Origin: Balneolaceae bacterium | GTDB taxonomy: Bacteria > Bacteroidota > Rhodothermia > Balneolales > Balneolaceae | Assembly: GCA_017640605.1 (NCBI GenBank) | Contig: JAEPQH010000016.1 | Location: 1 to 64,000 of the forward strand | DNA: 64,000 nt | Direction of reading: 5' to 3' | In this document: positions 16,255-26,489 of the stretch, piece by piece | Numbering within the stretch: the first letter of the stretch is position 1 | Layout: each line of letters opens with the position of its first letter | Position numbers and translations under genes: made by a program | The notes under the pieces: model-generated | What the model was told of the DNA's origin: nothing | Seen by the model: the letters and a program-made list of their open reading frames with translations, nothing else | The model's database searches: none

Positions 16255-19200
16255 TTATTTCATCAACAGCATTTTATTAGAAATCACCGCTCCATCAAAT
16301 TCGAGTTGATAGAAATAAATACCACTTGATAAACCAGTGGCATCAAAAGTAGCCGTGTATGATCCGGTATTTCGGATTTCATCCACCAAAACCTGTACAA
16401 CCTGACCAATGAGATTATATACTTTAAGGGAAACTTTACCTGATGAAGGCAAACTAAATTGGATCTGTGTGCTTGGGTTAAAAGGGTTGGGATAGTTTTG
16501 TTTTAGATGCAGGTTCTTTGGAATTTCCAACTCATGTTCTGTTTCATTATTCACAGTCAGGGCATCCAAATCTGGGATTAAATAATCTTCGTGAATTACA
16601 TTTGTGGGATTAGAGCCTGTCCATCTAAGATAGAGCGCTGCGTTTCCAGTGGTATGCGCATATTCCAGTTTAATCTCTTTTTTCTCATCTGCAGCAAAGG
16701 CAATTTGTTGGTTGGGCGATACGGAAACTCCATCAATAAATAGGGTTGCTGTACCATTAATTGTCTCAACAGAAAATCGATAATTTCCGGCTTTAGGTGC
16801 CTTAACTTCACCAGTGTATCTGACACTAAAATTATTACCTGGAATTCCACTAATTGGAGCGTTATTGGTCCAATTCCATGCAACCATAGGTTCTTTCTGC
16901 ACAACAGGAGTGCCGGTAAAATCTACATTTGGATAATATGTTGCGGTTAAGCCTTTTAAGGAATCAGGATTCGTTTTAGCCACTCCCTGCCCATGAAATT
17001 CGAACCAATTTACATTACCGATTCCACCCGGATTTGCTGCGTTTTTGAATACAACATATAGATCATGTGTGCCACCCAGATCAGTTAGGTCGGTGGTAAA
17101 ATAATCGTAAGATTGCCAGCCCCCGGTTATTGAAGTTTGCATTTTTGCAACCAGCGGACCGGTAACATTATTTAACCGAAACTGTATTTCTGCAGGATTT
17201 TGCTGGGTTGCAAATCTAGCGGTAACGAACTCAATATTTTCAAAATTCATTGGACCAAACTTGAGGGCAGAATTATGATTCACGAATCCGATATTTAATC
17301 CACCTCCCAAAAAATCGCCGGTAGTTTCTGTTCTTAGATCAATGAACTCTTGTGTATGCTCAGCTTGTTTCTTTTTGGGTTGCAGTATAACCACGTCAGT
17401 TCCGGTGAGAGGAACACCCGGTCCGCCGCCATCGTCGGTAAATTGAGCATTAAACACATAGAAAATATCATCTGCGCCTTCACCATGGGGGTTGGTAGGA
17501 AACTCACCTTCACATCCTTGACGCGAACCTTCTCCGTGTGCATGATCGTCGTGTCCAATGGAAGGTTCAGAGATTACATTATTGCAATCTATGCCGGATT
17601 CGGTTGTTCCTTGTTCATTGTCTTCCACAGAAATTTTGTATTCAATGATGTCATAATCTTCATAGAAGCCACCATTTAGTGGCTGTTCAATAATTACTTT
17701 TGGTGTACTGTTGCCCACAACAATTTGGATTTGAGCAACAGCGCTTTCCCCGTCAGGATCGCTTACTCGTAGCTTGGCGGTGTAATTTCCATCGGATGTG
17801 TAGGTAAATGTCGGGTTTTCTTCGGATGAATCTTCTGCGTCATCTCCATCAAAATCCCAGGAATACGTCAGAAAATCGTTGTCGGGATCACTTGACCTAT
17901 TTCCGGTAAAATCTACAGTTAAAGGGGAAGCACCACTAGTAACTGAAGCCGTAGCGATAGCTGTTGGTGCACGATTTCCAAGGTTTTCGACATACTCAAT
18001 TTTTATAACGCGGGCATCTTCATTATTTGCAAAAAAGCCGGTCCCCCATTCAACGATATACATGGCACCATCCGGCCCAAATTTCATATCAATGGGTCGG
18101 GCTAATTCAAGCTCAGGAAGGAATGGGTTTATTTGCAAGAGGTTACCATCACTATCGTAACGAACTTCTTTAATCCAGTTTCGGGTCCATTCTAGAATAA
18201 ATAGCGTACTATCGAAATACTGTGGAAAGCTACCGGATTCGAGATTTGATGGATCATATTTAAAAAAACCGCCGGCTATTGCGGTGCGGTCTCCACTTTC
18301 AAATTCGGGTAAATCGGGAGTAAAACCATAGGTGTAATCTAACCATGCCGGGACAGCCGGAGGCAGATTTTGAGCTCCCGTATTATTTGGCGAATCGTTT
18401 ACCAAATTGGAGCAATCGAAGGTTGATCCTGAACTGCCGTTAGCAAAGTTATAGTCAACATAGGCTAGATTATCGGCAATGCAATAGGGCCAGCCAAAGT
18501 TGCCTGGTTCAGTGGTACGGTTAAATTCGTCGTGTCCAACAGGGCCTCGAGCAGTACTTGTAGCTTCAGCATCAGGACCTACATCACCCCAAACTAACTC
18601 GTTTGTGTATTTACTAAGGGCCATTCTAAACGGGTTGCGCGTGCCCATAACATAAATTTCGGGTTTCCCTTCGCTGGAGTCGGAAAATAAATTTCCATCC
18701 GGAATGGAATATGTGCCATCATCTTCTGGATGAATTCGAAGAATTTTGCCACGTAAATCGTTGGTATTTCCTGAGGTAGTTTGAGCATCAAATGCCGATC
18801 TACCGGCGCGTTCATCGATAGGAGTAAAACCATCTGATTCGAACGGATTTGTATTATCTCCGGTAGCGATATATAAATTACCGTTGCTATCAAATTCCAT
18901 ATCCCCACCAGAATGGCAACATTGCTCACGTTGAACTGGAATACGCAACATGATTTTTTCTGAACTTATATCAATGGAACTTCCGTCAAAATCAAAACGA
19001 GAAACTCTTTGTTCAGAAACACCAGTAGGTGAGTAAAACAGATATAACCATGAATTTGTGGCAAAATTCGGATCAAGCACGATTCCAATTAACCCATCTT
19101 CACGACCGGAATCTACACTTAGTGAGCCTGCATTTGAAATCAGACCAGTTTCATTATCTCGAAGTTTCAGGTTTCCTGCCCGTTCGATATATAGAACATC

Positions 19201-20022
19201 CAGATTCGGAAGTACTTCTACTGCCATTGGGCTCAACGGGTTATTATCGATTACAGTAACCTGATACTTCTCATCGATGGTTGCTTCGAAATTTCCGGTT
19301 ACTTCCCCGCTGGCATACATAATACCGCCTAAAATATGCTGCCTGAATAACGGTTCTGAGTAACTCTCCTCAGTGTGTCCGCCTCCGGTATACCAAGCGC
19401 GGCCACCCTCATAATTATGCATCCATGCAATTGGGTGATCATACCCCATATTTCCACCGGAATAAGTGCTTTCATCTAAAGTCATAAGTACATGGACATC
19501 TCCTCTGGGGTTTGATCGATAGTTATACCATTCGTCGGTTCGAACCCAGTAATCCGGTAAGAAAGATGTAGATGGGTGAATTTTATCCGCTACTTCTATG
19601 GTTGCTGTTGGAGTGCCGGGTGGATGGCTATCGAAATACGCGCCCACTAATCCACCATACCAAGGCCAGTCGTATTCAGTATCAGAAGCGGCATGGATTC
19701 CAACAAATCCGCCACCGGATTGAATGTACTGTTCAAATGCGGTTTGTTGTTCTGAGTTTAACACATTGCCCGTAGTACTAAGGAAAATAACTGCAGCATA
19801 TTGATTTAGATTTTCAGTAGTAAACAGAGAGGCATCCTCGGTGGCATCTACCCCAAAATTGTTATCCAAACCTAGTTGTTGAATAGCGGCGATGCCTTCA
19901 TCAATTGAGTTATGGCGAAAGCCTTCGGTTTTAGAGAATACCAGTACTTTAAAAGATTGTGCAAAAGCAGAAATACAAATGAATGCCAGGACTAGGCAAA
20001 GGAATAGTGTTTTCTTGAGCAT
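16255..20022 (-). CDS. Secreted ThuA / glucose-dehydrogenase-like multidomain protein with T9SS tail
   Basis: A 1,255-residue extracellular protein. Order of parts: signal peptide (MLKKTLFLCLVLAFICISAFAQ); ThuA-like domain (about 25-230, VGIHAASDTEYDWPWYGGLVGAYF); six-bladed beta-propeller of the soluble glucose/sorbosone dehydrogenase type (about 245-690, DPNFATNSWLYLFYS, DLRGKILRI, GNFGWPYC); PKD domain (about 705-790, YSWDFDGDDAEDSS); CBM6-like beta-sandwich (about 880-1020); PA14-like domain (about 1030-1140); and a type IX sorting tail (NYPNPFNPSTQ). ThuA and glucose dehydrogenase domains often occur together in polysaccharide-degrading Bacteroidota and act on sugars. A TTG at 20076 is a less likely start. 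It sits next to a GH81 glucanase on the same strand. Confidence 0.85.
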   Translation of the reverse strand: MLKKTLFLCLVLAFICISAFAQSFKVLVFSKTEGFRHNSIDEGIAAIQQLGLDNNFGVDATEDASLFTTENLNQYAAVIFLSTTGNVLNSEQQTAFEQYIQSGGGFVGIHAASDTEYDWPWYGGLVGAYFDSHPPGTPTATIEVADKIHPSTSFLPDYWVRTDEWYNYRSNPRGDVHVLMTLDESTYSGGNMGYDHPIAWMHNYEGGRAWYTGGGHTEESYSEPLFRQHILGGIMYASGEVTGNFEATIDEKYQVTVIDNNPLSPMAVEVLPNLDVLYIERAGNLKLRDNETGLISNAGSLSVDSGREDGLIGIVLDPNFATNSWLYLFYSPTGVSEQRVSRFDFDGSSIDISSEKIMLRIPVQREQCCHSGGDMEFDSNGNLYIATGDNTNPFESDGFTPIDERAGRSAFDAQTTSGNTNDLRGKILRIHPEDDGTYSIPDGNLFSDSSEGKPEIYVMGTRNPFRMALSKYTNELVWGDVGPDAEATSTARGPVGHDEFNRTTEPGNFGWPYCIADNLAYVDYNFANGSSGSTFDCSNLVNDSPNNTGAQNLPPAVPAWLDYTYGFTPDLPEFESGDRTAIAGGFFKYDPSNLESGSFPQYFDSTLFILEWTRNWIKEVRYDSDGNLLQINPFLPELELARPIDMKFGPDGAMYIVEWGTGFFANNEDARVIKIEYVENLGNRAPTAIATASVTSGASPLTVDFTGNRSSDPDNDFLTYSWDFDGDDAEDSSEENPTFTYTSDGNYTAKLRVSDPDGESAVAQIQIVVGNSTPKVIIEQPLNGGFYEDYDIIEYKISVEDNEQGTTESGIDCNNVISEPSIGHDDHAHGEGSRQGCEGEFPTNPHGEGADDIFYVFNAQFTDDGGGPGVPLTGTDVVILQPKKKQAEHTQEFIDLRTETTGDFLGGGLNIGFVNHNSALKFGPMNFENIEFVTARFATQQNPAEIQFRLNNVTGPLVAKMQTSITGGWQSYDYFTTDLTDLGGTHDLYVVFKNAANPGGIGNVNWFEFHGQGVAKTNPDSLKGLTATYYPNVDFTGTPVVQKEPMVAWNWTNNAPISGIPGNNFSVRYTGEVKAPKAGNYRFSVETINGTATLFIDGVSVSPNQQIAFAADEKKEIKLEYAHTTGNAALYLRWTGSNPTNVIHEDYLIPDLDALTVNNETEHELEIPKNLHLKQNYPNPFNPSTQIQFSLPSSGKVSLKVYNLIGQVVQVLVDEIRNTGSYTATFDATGLSSGIYFYQLEFDGAVISNKMLLMK

Positions 20023-20277
20023 AACAGATTTTGAATGAGTGTAGTAGAGTATCTGAAAAATGATTTGAGATGCCAAGTGATAAGAATTCTCATAAACAGA
20101 GTTTATGGCATCGTATTAGCATAAATCCAAGCTCAAAAAACTATGTGTTTTCTTTGCAGTTCATCTATTTGAAACTGTTGGTGTATGAGCAACTAGAATT
20201 AACGGCAAATTGTAGTCGGTTGCACTAACTGTTCGATACAGATTTAATTGTATCTCATGGTGTGCATCCAAACTTGA

Positions 20278-23200
20278 TTATTTCATCAAAATCATCTTAT
20301 TCGAGAGTATTTTGCCATCAAATTCGAGTTGATACACATACACTCCGCTTGATAGGTGTGAGGCGTCGAATGGTACGGTATGTTGCCCTGCAGATCGCAT
20401 TTCATTAACTAGTATTTGAACAGATTGCCCCAACATATTGAATACTTGTAGAACAACATTGCCTTGTTCGGGTAAGCTAAAAGTTATTTGCGTGCTTGGG
20501 TTAAATGGATTAGGATAGTTTTGCGACAGAGTGAAATTGGAGGGTTTGCTCAAATCGACTTCGTTAGAAACCGCATCGGATTTTTCAACCACTACCTTAT
20601 CTAAGCTGAACAACCAGTTATTCTTTTCTGAATTGAAATCAGTATCAAATTCTAAGCGCATAATATGCGTGCCGGCTTCGAGGTTAACGGGATCAGTTTC
20701 TATCGGCTGAAAATTGATAAAACTACCTGTTCCGTTCACTCTTTGTTTGCCGCTCACATCAACATTATCAACAAATAGTGTGAAATTACCAAAACCGGGT
20801 ACGGTGGCTACAAAAGGTTTAAATACGAAAGCTCCAGCTTCCTCAACTTCAAACGTATATTCTACCCACTCGCCGGCTACAATCCAGTAAATATGAATCT
20901 GTCCACCATCAGCACTTAAATCGACGCCTTCATCAGTGCGGTATACAAGCCCTGCATTATTGGCATCTGCATCGTGATAAGCAATTCCTTCGCCACCTAT
21001 ATCGTAATTCTCTGCTTGAATGGTTCCCGGAACGGTTGGTGGTGTTCCTCCATAAGCAGTACCACTTGGTAATACTTCTACGACAAGGCTGTCGGTGGTT
21101 GAAAGATTATCTGAATTAGTTACAGTAAGTGAAACTGTATACTCACCAACTTCTGTAAAAGTAAAAACGGTGTCGCTTGCAGAACTATTTCCAAGTCCGG
21201 CAAAGTCCCAATTAAAAGTTAGATCAAGGTTATTTCGATCAAAACTGTTCGAGGCATCAAAATGTACACGAAGAGGAGCTTTACCAGTGGTTTTATTAGC
21301 TACCAATAATACAACGGGTGCGTTCGGATCAACTTGCTCTGTGGATTCGGTGAGCATTTTACCGGCAGGAACGTTCAAAGAATATCCATCCGAAAAAGAA
21401 ACCAAACGATCAGTGGTTTGGGCGTTAAACGCTACGTATGTATTGTGTTCACCTTTTCTAAAGACGGCATAAGTGGGAATATCTGCCGTTATGGTGGTAT
21501 CGACCTTTCCCATTCGCTTAATGTTGTACATCCAGTGCATCGTGTGGGCTTTGGATTCACCATCAAAAGCTTCATAGTTTGGATCAGATAGATAATAAGC
21601 CAATGCTTGGTCGGCATCCCCAAGAGCTAAATATTGCCAAAAAATATCTTTCCATTTATTAGGTTGCCCTCCACGTTCTTCAACAACTTCGTTATAGTTT
21701 TGAACTACATATTCCGGATGCCTGCCCAAATATAACGATCCACTTGTGATGGGTAGTAAATTAATTCCATGCACAAATTCAGGATCTCCACCAAACCAAG
21801 TGGCATGCACACCTTTTGAGCCCCAAACCATACCAATGGCAACATGCGGGTAATCGGTGGGAAAAACGACCTCATCTACATCAAACCAATATTGTTCAAC
21901 CGCAGTAGTTTCGGTAGTGTACAGGAATATTCCCATATCTCGTATTTCGGTTTGCCCCGTGATTTCTCCCCATAAGATTACAGCGGATGCAAAATTCATC
22001 GATTCTGAACTTGATTCCTGATTGTTACCTTCAGCAAAATCTCCATGACCTGCCGCCCATGAATGTCCTGCATAAATGTCGAATGAACGTAAGAATGGGA
22101 ATAATTCATCATTTCGATTCCAATTGTTGGCATCCCGAATCAGTAAATTTACCATGCCGCCCCATTGATCCTGAGTTGCCCACGATGGATCATATTTGGC
22201 GATGGTGGCTGCACTTACAATCGCATAACTCATATGAAAATGGTGATCATTGATCTGATTGTCGGCACCAAAACCTGACGGATATCCAGTTAATACATCC
22301 CAATCAGCGTTGTACGAATACTCCTGTTCTCCACCAACGGTAAACCAGTCCTCTAGTCGAGTTTTGAGCGCATTCAAAAAGTAATCACGCTCGTTTACCA
22401 TCCCCATTTGATCAGCAATATGTACAAGGTTCGCAAATCGTGCCATTGCTTTTCCATTTTCATAAGAAGGACCAGGATTCAGTGATTCTTTTGCTACCTC
22501 AGCGATTAATGATTTAAGTATATCAGGATTATAATTCCCTGCATCAGGCAAAGCCGGAAGTACACCTTGAAACTTTGTACTGGTAGAAAATTTATTTCCT
22601 GTTATTACTATCATCTCGCCACGCGAAGAAGCGTATCGGAAATCGGTTAACAGTGATGTTTCATTAAGGTGTAGATATTGATGGCGATACAATGCAGATA
22701 TTGTTTCGTTTAAATTTCCATCTGCCGAATCTTTAAGAGTGGTTACGTAATTATAAGTAGAAGTTACTTCGGAGGTCGATTCGTTATAGTTCCATTCAAC
22801 AAAACTGTTGGTTACAAATGCATAGGCTCTCTTAGTGTATAATTCTAATGTTGATATGGAGTTATCGGGAAGTAGGGCAACAGAAAGGTAATCTTTACCA
22901 TTTAGTTCGGATGTAAATGTGCCATTCGTATTCCAGATTGATCCAGTTGGGGCAAAAATACCGTAATGCCGTCCGTCGACTGTTACTCCTAATACTCCAT
23001 TCTGATTGTACCAAACCGATGGACTACTGAGAAAGGTGATTGCTGCATCGCCTCCGTTAATCTCGAAATATACAAAAGGAAGTCCGTGCCCTAAGGTAGC
23101 GTACATTGTTTTATTGCCGTCGATCCATTCGGCAGTAACGGTCCAGTCGCTGTAACTGTAAGTTGTTGCTTCAGGGGCATCTAACCCGGATACCCCAACT

Positions 23201-23607
23201 ATCATTTGCCCAACATAAGGATACAGGTAATCTGTTCCGGGAGCTGCTGTTGCCAAAACATGTTGAGAGGTATAGCTAAGTTCCAATCCAGTGTTTTTTG
23301 CTTGCATTGCCAATGGATGAGCAATTAGTTTACCTGAATGAGGATTCCCGAAAAAAGGAAAAATCAGGCTGCTCCAGAAATCATTGGTTTGAACCCGTTG
23401 CTGAAAACCAGAAGATACTTTAGGTAATATATTTTGGCCTTGAAAATTCTGTGGTCCAATTTCTCCTGAAGGTAAGCTAGTGCTGTAACTCCCAGCTCCA
23501 ACTGAAACTGATTGAGCTATGGAAGGAACTGTAAAAAGAATTAGAAGAAGGGATAGAGAAAAGTAGGACTTCAGAACGGATTTGGGATCCGTGAAATAAT
23601 GGAACAT
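20278..23607 (-). CDS. Secreted GH81 endo-beta-1,3-glucanase with PKD, CBM6 and T9SS tail
   Basis: An 1,109-residue secreted laminarinase. After an N-terminal signal (hydrophobic segment about residues 15-31, ending SIAQS) comes a GH81 catalytic region (about 40-690). It carries NDHHFHMSYAI near residue 454 and GHSWAAGHGDFAEGNNQESSSESMN near residue 530; this segment contains the family's conserved acidic residues. A PKD domain follows (about 770-850, FNWDFAGLGNSSASD), then a CBM6-like domain (about 870-1000, EAENYDIGGEGIAYHD) and a Por sorting tail (NYPNPFNPSTQ). GH81 enzymes cleave beta-1,3-glucans such as laminarin. It is 255 bases upstream of the ThuA protein gene, forming a likely sugar-use pair. 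Confidence 0.9.
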   Translation of the reverse strand: MFHYFTDPKSVLKSYFSLSLLLILFTVPSIAQSVSVGAGSYSTSLPSGEIGPQNFQGQNILPKVSSGFQQRVQTNDFWSSLIFPFFGNPHSGKLIAHPLAMQAKNTGLELSYTSQHVLATAAPGTDYLYPYVGQMIVGVSGLDAPEATTYSYSDWTVTAEWIDGNKTMYATLGHGLPFVYFEINGGDAAITFLSSPSVWYNQNGVLGVTVDGRHYGIFAPTGSIWNTNGTFTSELNGKDYLSVALLPDNSISTLELYTKRAYAFVTNSFVEWNYNESTSEVTSTYNYVTTLKDSADGNLNETISALYRHQYLHLNETSLLTDFRYASSRGEMIVITGNKFSTSTKFQGVLPALPDAGNYNPDILKSLIAEVAKESLNPGPSYENGKAMARFANLVHIADQMGMVNERDYFLNALKTRLEDWFTVGGEQEYSYNADWDVLTGYPSGFGADNQINDHHFHMSYAIVSAATIAKYDPSWATQDQWGGMVNLLIRDANNWNRNDELFPFLRSFDIYAGHSWAAGHGDFAEGNNQESSSESMNFASAVILWGEITGQTEIRDMGIFLYTTETTAVEQYWFDVDEVVFPTDYPHVAIGMVWGSKGVHATWFGGDPEFVHGINLLPITSGSLYLGRHPEYVVQNYNEVVEERGGQPNKWKDIFWQYLALGDADQALAYYLSDPNYEAFDGESKAHTMHWMYNIKRMGKVDTTITADIPTYAVFRKGEHNTYVAFNAQTTDRLVSFSDGYSLNVPAGKMLTESTEQVDPNAPVVLLVANKTTGKAPLRVHFDASNSFDRNNLDLTFNWDFAGLGNSSASDTVFTFTEVGEYTVSLTVTNSDNLSTTDSLVVEVLPSGTAYGGTPPTVPGTIQAENYDIGGEGIAYHDADANNAGLVYRTDEGVDLSADGGQIHIYWIVAGEWVEYTFEVEEAGAFVFKPFVATVPGFGNFTLFVDNVDVSGKQRVNGTGSFINFQPIETDPVNLEAGTHIMRLEFDTDFNSEKNNWLFSLDKVVVEKSDAVSNEVDLSKPSNFTLSQNYPNPFNPSTQITFSLPEQGNVVLQVFNMLGQSVQILVNEMRSAGQHTVPFDASHLSSGVYVYQLEFDGKILSNKMILMK

Positions 23608-23701
23608 CTTGATAAGGTGAGTGAAATTATTATCACAAAGATAGATAATCTATCATCAATAAAACTAATGAGATAATTTCTCACTGGTTGAGTTTCACAC
23701 C

Positions 23702-25318
23702 CTATGATTTACCGTTTAAAATACCTGAAATATGATGCATCAGCACTTTGTAGCTATTCACATTTTTTTGAACCACAGCAAGTGCTTCTAAATAGAGTTC
23801 TTTTTGCTCTGTTTTACTAATGGTTTTTCCAGAATAAATAATAACGGGCACTTTTTTTCGCCCTTCCATGGTGCGGATTTTTTGGAGTACATCTTTTCCA
23901 TATGCATCAGGTAAATACATATCTAAAATAATACAATCGAAATGCTCATCAGATCCGAGTTTTTCATAGGCCTCTTGCGCCGATTCTGCCGTAACACAAT
24001 CTTTTACTACCACACTTAAAAACTCTTTAAGCGCCATATTATGGATGGTAGAGTTGTCAACAAGAAGCACTTTTCCTTTAGAAGTTTTTCGCGATTTGGT
24101 TTCCTTAGTATCTTGATCAGCGGCTTCGGTATGAACAACTTTAACGACTTCCACTTCAGGCTTACTTTCAACGGCCGATCGGCTGTCGCCCGGTAGATAC
24201 AGCGTAAAGGTACTACCTGTGCCATATTCACTTTCTAGCGTAAGTTTGCCACCAAGTATGTGCGCAATCTCTTTCGAAATAGCAAGACCTAACCCGGTAC
24301 CACCATACTTTTTTTCGGTGGATTGCCCCTCGGCCTGTACATAACTTTCGAAAATAATGGCCCGCTTTTCATCACTTATACCAATTCCTGTATCAGAAAT
24401 TTCGTAAGCAACCATCGAGTCGTCGGCATCCAAATTCTGCATAGCCAACTCATTTACATCCGGTAAGTATGTAGTAAGTTTTACATGTCCTTTGTTAGTA
24501 AATTTTATGGCATTACTAATTAAATTATTCAACACCTGCTCAAGTCGAATACGGTCGGTATTAATTTTTTGTGATATGGGTAGATTATTCACATATCGAA
24601 ATTCGATATTTTTTTCTGCAGCAACAGGAATGTATAATCGAGTAAGTCGGGTACAGAATTCATGGACATTCACCTGTTCGAGTTGAATATCCATTTTGCC
24701 GGATTGAATTTTAGATAGGTCTAAAATTTTATTTAACAGATCAAGCAGATTATTGCTGGAACTATGAATTAAATCGATGTATTCGATCTCGTCTGCTTTA
24801 AGCGATTGGCTACGATTTTCTGCTAATATTTCGCTCAAAAGAATTACAGAATTGAGCGTGGTTCTCATCTCATGACTAATCTTCGCAATGAACTGCGATT
24901 TGTAGTTGAGTTCGTATTCTAGTTCACGGCGTCGGTTATGCAGAATTGCATCTTCTAACTGTTGACGAAGCGTGTGCTGGATAAGAAGCTCATCAACCTG
25001 GGGTAGAAAAACTCTAAAACCTGCGTTTAGCAATTCATGTATTTGTTCGCGCGATCTGGATTTTCCTACGGCAAGTACGCGAGTATACGCTTTACGGCGT
25101 TGCAGAGAGCGAAGCACTTTTTCATAATCAAGGTCTTCATAATCAACGTTAATGATTAACACATCCCATTGATGGCGCTTATACGCTTTAGTGAAATCCT
25201 GATAGTTCCGTAAAAAGCCGGTTTCTATTTCTATCCCTTTTATTTTCACGGATGCCACCGCCTGTTGTACAACCTCAGGCGTTTGCGCTAATAGTATAGA
25301 AATAGTAGAGCCGGGCAT
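23702..25318 (-). CDS. Hybrid histidine kinase with N-terminal pseudo-receiver
   Basis: A 538-residue cytosolic hybrid kinase. Residues 5-120 fold like a receiver, but the phosphate-accepting position holds Asn57 (DVLIINVDY), so this domain is probably not phosphorylated. The phosphoacceptor His149 lies in KISHEMRTTLNS. The HATPase domain is intact: N box NNLISNAIKF, G1 DTGIGIS, F box, and G2 GGTGLGLAISK. The C-terminal receiver has Asp466 (CIILDMYLPD) and Lys near 514, although its acidic pair reads DN. No membrane segment or PAS domain is seen. It is divergent from another kinase-like gene and lies at the edge of the chemotaxis region. Its partner is unknown. Confidence 0.9.
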   Translation of the reverse strand: MPGSTISILLAQTPEVVQQAVASVKIKGIEIETGFLRNYQDFTKAYKRHQWDVLIINVDYEDLDYEKVLRSLQRRKAYTRVLAVGKSRSREQIHELLNAGFRVFLPQVDELLIQHTLRQQLEDAILHNRRRELEYELNYKSQFIAKISHEMRTTLNSVILLSEILAENRSQSLKADEIEYIDLIHSSSNNLLDLLNKILDLSKIQSGKMDIQLEQVNVHEFCTRLTRLYIPVAAEKNIEFRYVNNLPISQKINTDRIRLEQVLNNLISNAIKFTNKGHVKLTTYLPDVNELAMQNLDADDSMVAYEISDTGIGISDEKRAIIFESYVQAEGQSTEKKYGGTGLGLAISKEIAHILGGKLTLESEYGTGSTFTLYLPGDSRSAVESKPEVEVVKVVHTEAADQDTKETKSRKTSKGKVLLVDNSTIHNMALKEFLSVVVKDCVTAESAQEAYEKLGSDEHFDCIILDMYLPDAYGKDVLQKIRTMEGRKKVPVIIYSGKTISKTEQKELYLEALAVVQKNVNSYKVLMHHISGILNGKS

Positions 25319-25501
25319 AAAAGACGTTAACCTTCCAAATTATAGTTAGTACTCTAAACTGCTTCGTAAAAAAAGCAATGTGTTGCTTTACTGAAAATAA
25401 ATCTCATTAAAAGATATTAATAAACTGTTCGTGCACATGTAGTAAGCCAAATATCTGATAAATAGTAATATGAAAGAAGAGTGTTCGGATTTCTAAATAT
25501 T

Positions 25502-25523
25502 AATGTTTTTTAATATAAACATT
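25502..25523. other. Hairpin in a divergent AT-rich intergenic region
   Basis: AATGTTT and AAACATT (7-bp arms, 9-base spacer) lie in the middle of the 346-base gap between two divergent kinase genes. The gap is very AT-rich and must hold both promoters. No sigma-28-type box is visible. Confidence 0.35.
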
Positions 25524-25664
25524 TCGGTATCTTTTTTGTTAGAGATATTAATTTTTTTTCAGTGAGATATCTTTTAAAAACTAACTAATTAATATTTGTT
25601 TTTTTAACAACGGCTTGTGTTATTGAATACGAAATAAGTGTTGGCCAACTAATTGGGAATCAAC

Positions 25665-26489
25665 GTGCAGAACGAAGACAAGATTAAGCAACTGGTTGAA
25701 CAAATAGTTGAATCGGTTAGCTCGGTAGGTTATCAGGGAGAAGTTGAGCAGCTAAGAGATAAGTACTCGAAACTAAAAACAGTTCATCAACTTCAGAAAA
25801 GCATTGTGCGGCAAAATATGCATAATGCAATGTCGCCATTGAGCGCAATTTCGGGCTATTTGGAGTTAATTAATATGGCACTCGTTTCTGACCCCGATTA
25901 CGAACAAATTGAATATTACAGAAAGAAAATCGAATCAGGTATTCAGGAAGTAAACACAATTCTTGAGCAACTACAGGGTATTTATAACGACGAATCAGAC
26001 CTTGTTACAACCGATCAAGTGGATACCTTTTTGGATGTTGATCTGAATTGGCTGGTACGCGATGTATGCGCAAAAATGCATTTCACCGAATCGGATTTAA
26101 CGCTGGAGATGAAAACAATTTCTCTGCATGTGCAAACAGATGTGTTCATTACAAAACTGATTATTTTTAATCTCATCAACTACGCGTCCAAGTGTAATTC
26201 CCAAAAAGAGCCGCTCACATTAATTACTAATCAATCGAATCGTTCGGCAGAATTTACCGTGAGCTTTTCGGTGGTGGAATCCAAAAAGGTTGAAATAGCT
26301 CGAGTTATCAAATCAGCCAATAGTATTAATCAACAATTTGAGAGCAATAACTCTTTTGATGAAGGTTTATTAACCAGTGTTAAGCTGGCAAAAGAGATTT
26401 TTGGAAATATTAGCTACGTTGGATTAGAAGAAGGGAAGACCCAAATCAAATTGTCTATCCCATTAGTGAGAAGCAGAGATCAGGCCTGA
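25665..26489 (+). CDS. Histidine-kinase-like protein with eroded ATP-binding domain
   Basis: About 274 residues. An N-terminal coiled-coil is followed by a dimerisation/phosphotransfer helix with a histidine in QNMHNAMSPLSAISGYLELI (about residue 53), an excellent HisKA match. The expected ATPase domain follows only in outline: LIIFNLINYASKC replaces the N box, and neither a DxGxG (G1) nor a GxGLG (G2) motif is present. It may act as a phosphotransfer or scaffold protein rather than a kinase. The start is uncertain: GTG at 25665, or TTG at 25653 adding four residues. There is no Shine-Dalgarno sequence. It is convergent with the next gene, and their ends overlap by 10 bases. Confidence 0.7.
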   Translation: MQNEDKIKQLVEQIVESVSSVGYQGEVEQLRDKYSKLKTVHQLQKSIVRQNMHNAMSPLSAISGYLELINMALVSDPDYEQIEYYRKKIESGIQEVNTILEQLQGIYNDESDLVTTDQVDTFLDVDLNWLVRDVCAKMHFTESDLTLEMKTISLHVQTDVFITKLIIFNLINYASKCNSQKEPLTLITNQSNRSAEFTVSFSVVESKKVEIARVIKSANSINQQFESNNSFDEGLLTSVKLAKEIFGNISYVGLEEGKTQIKLSIPLVRSRDQA

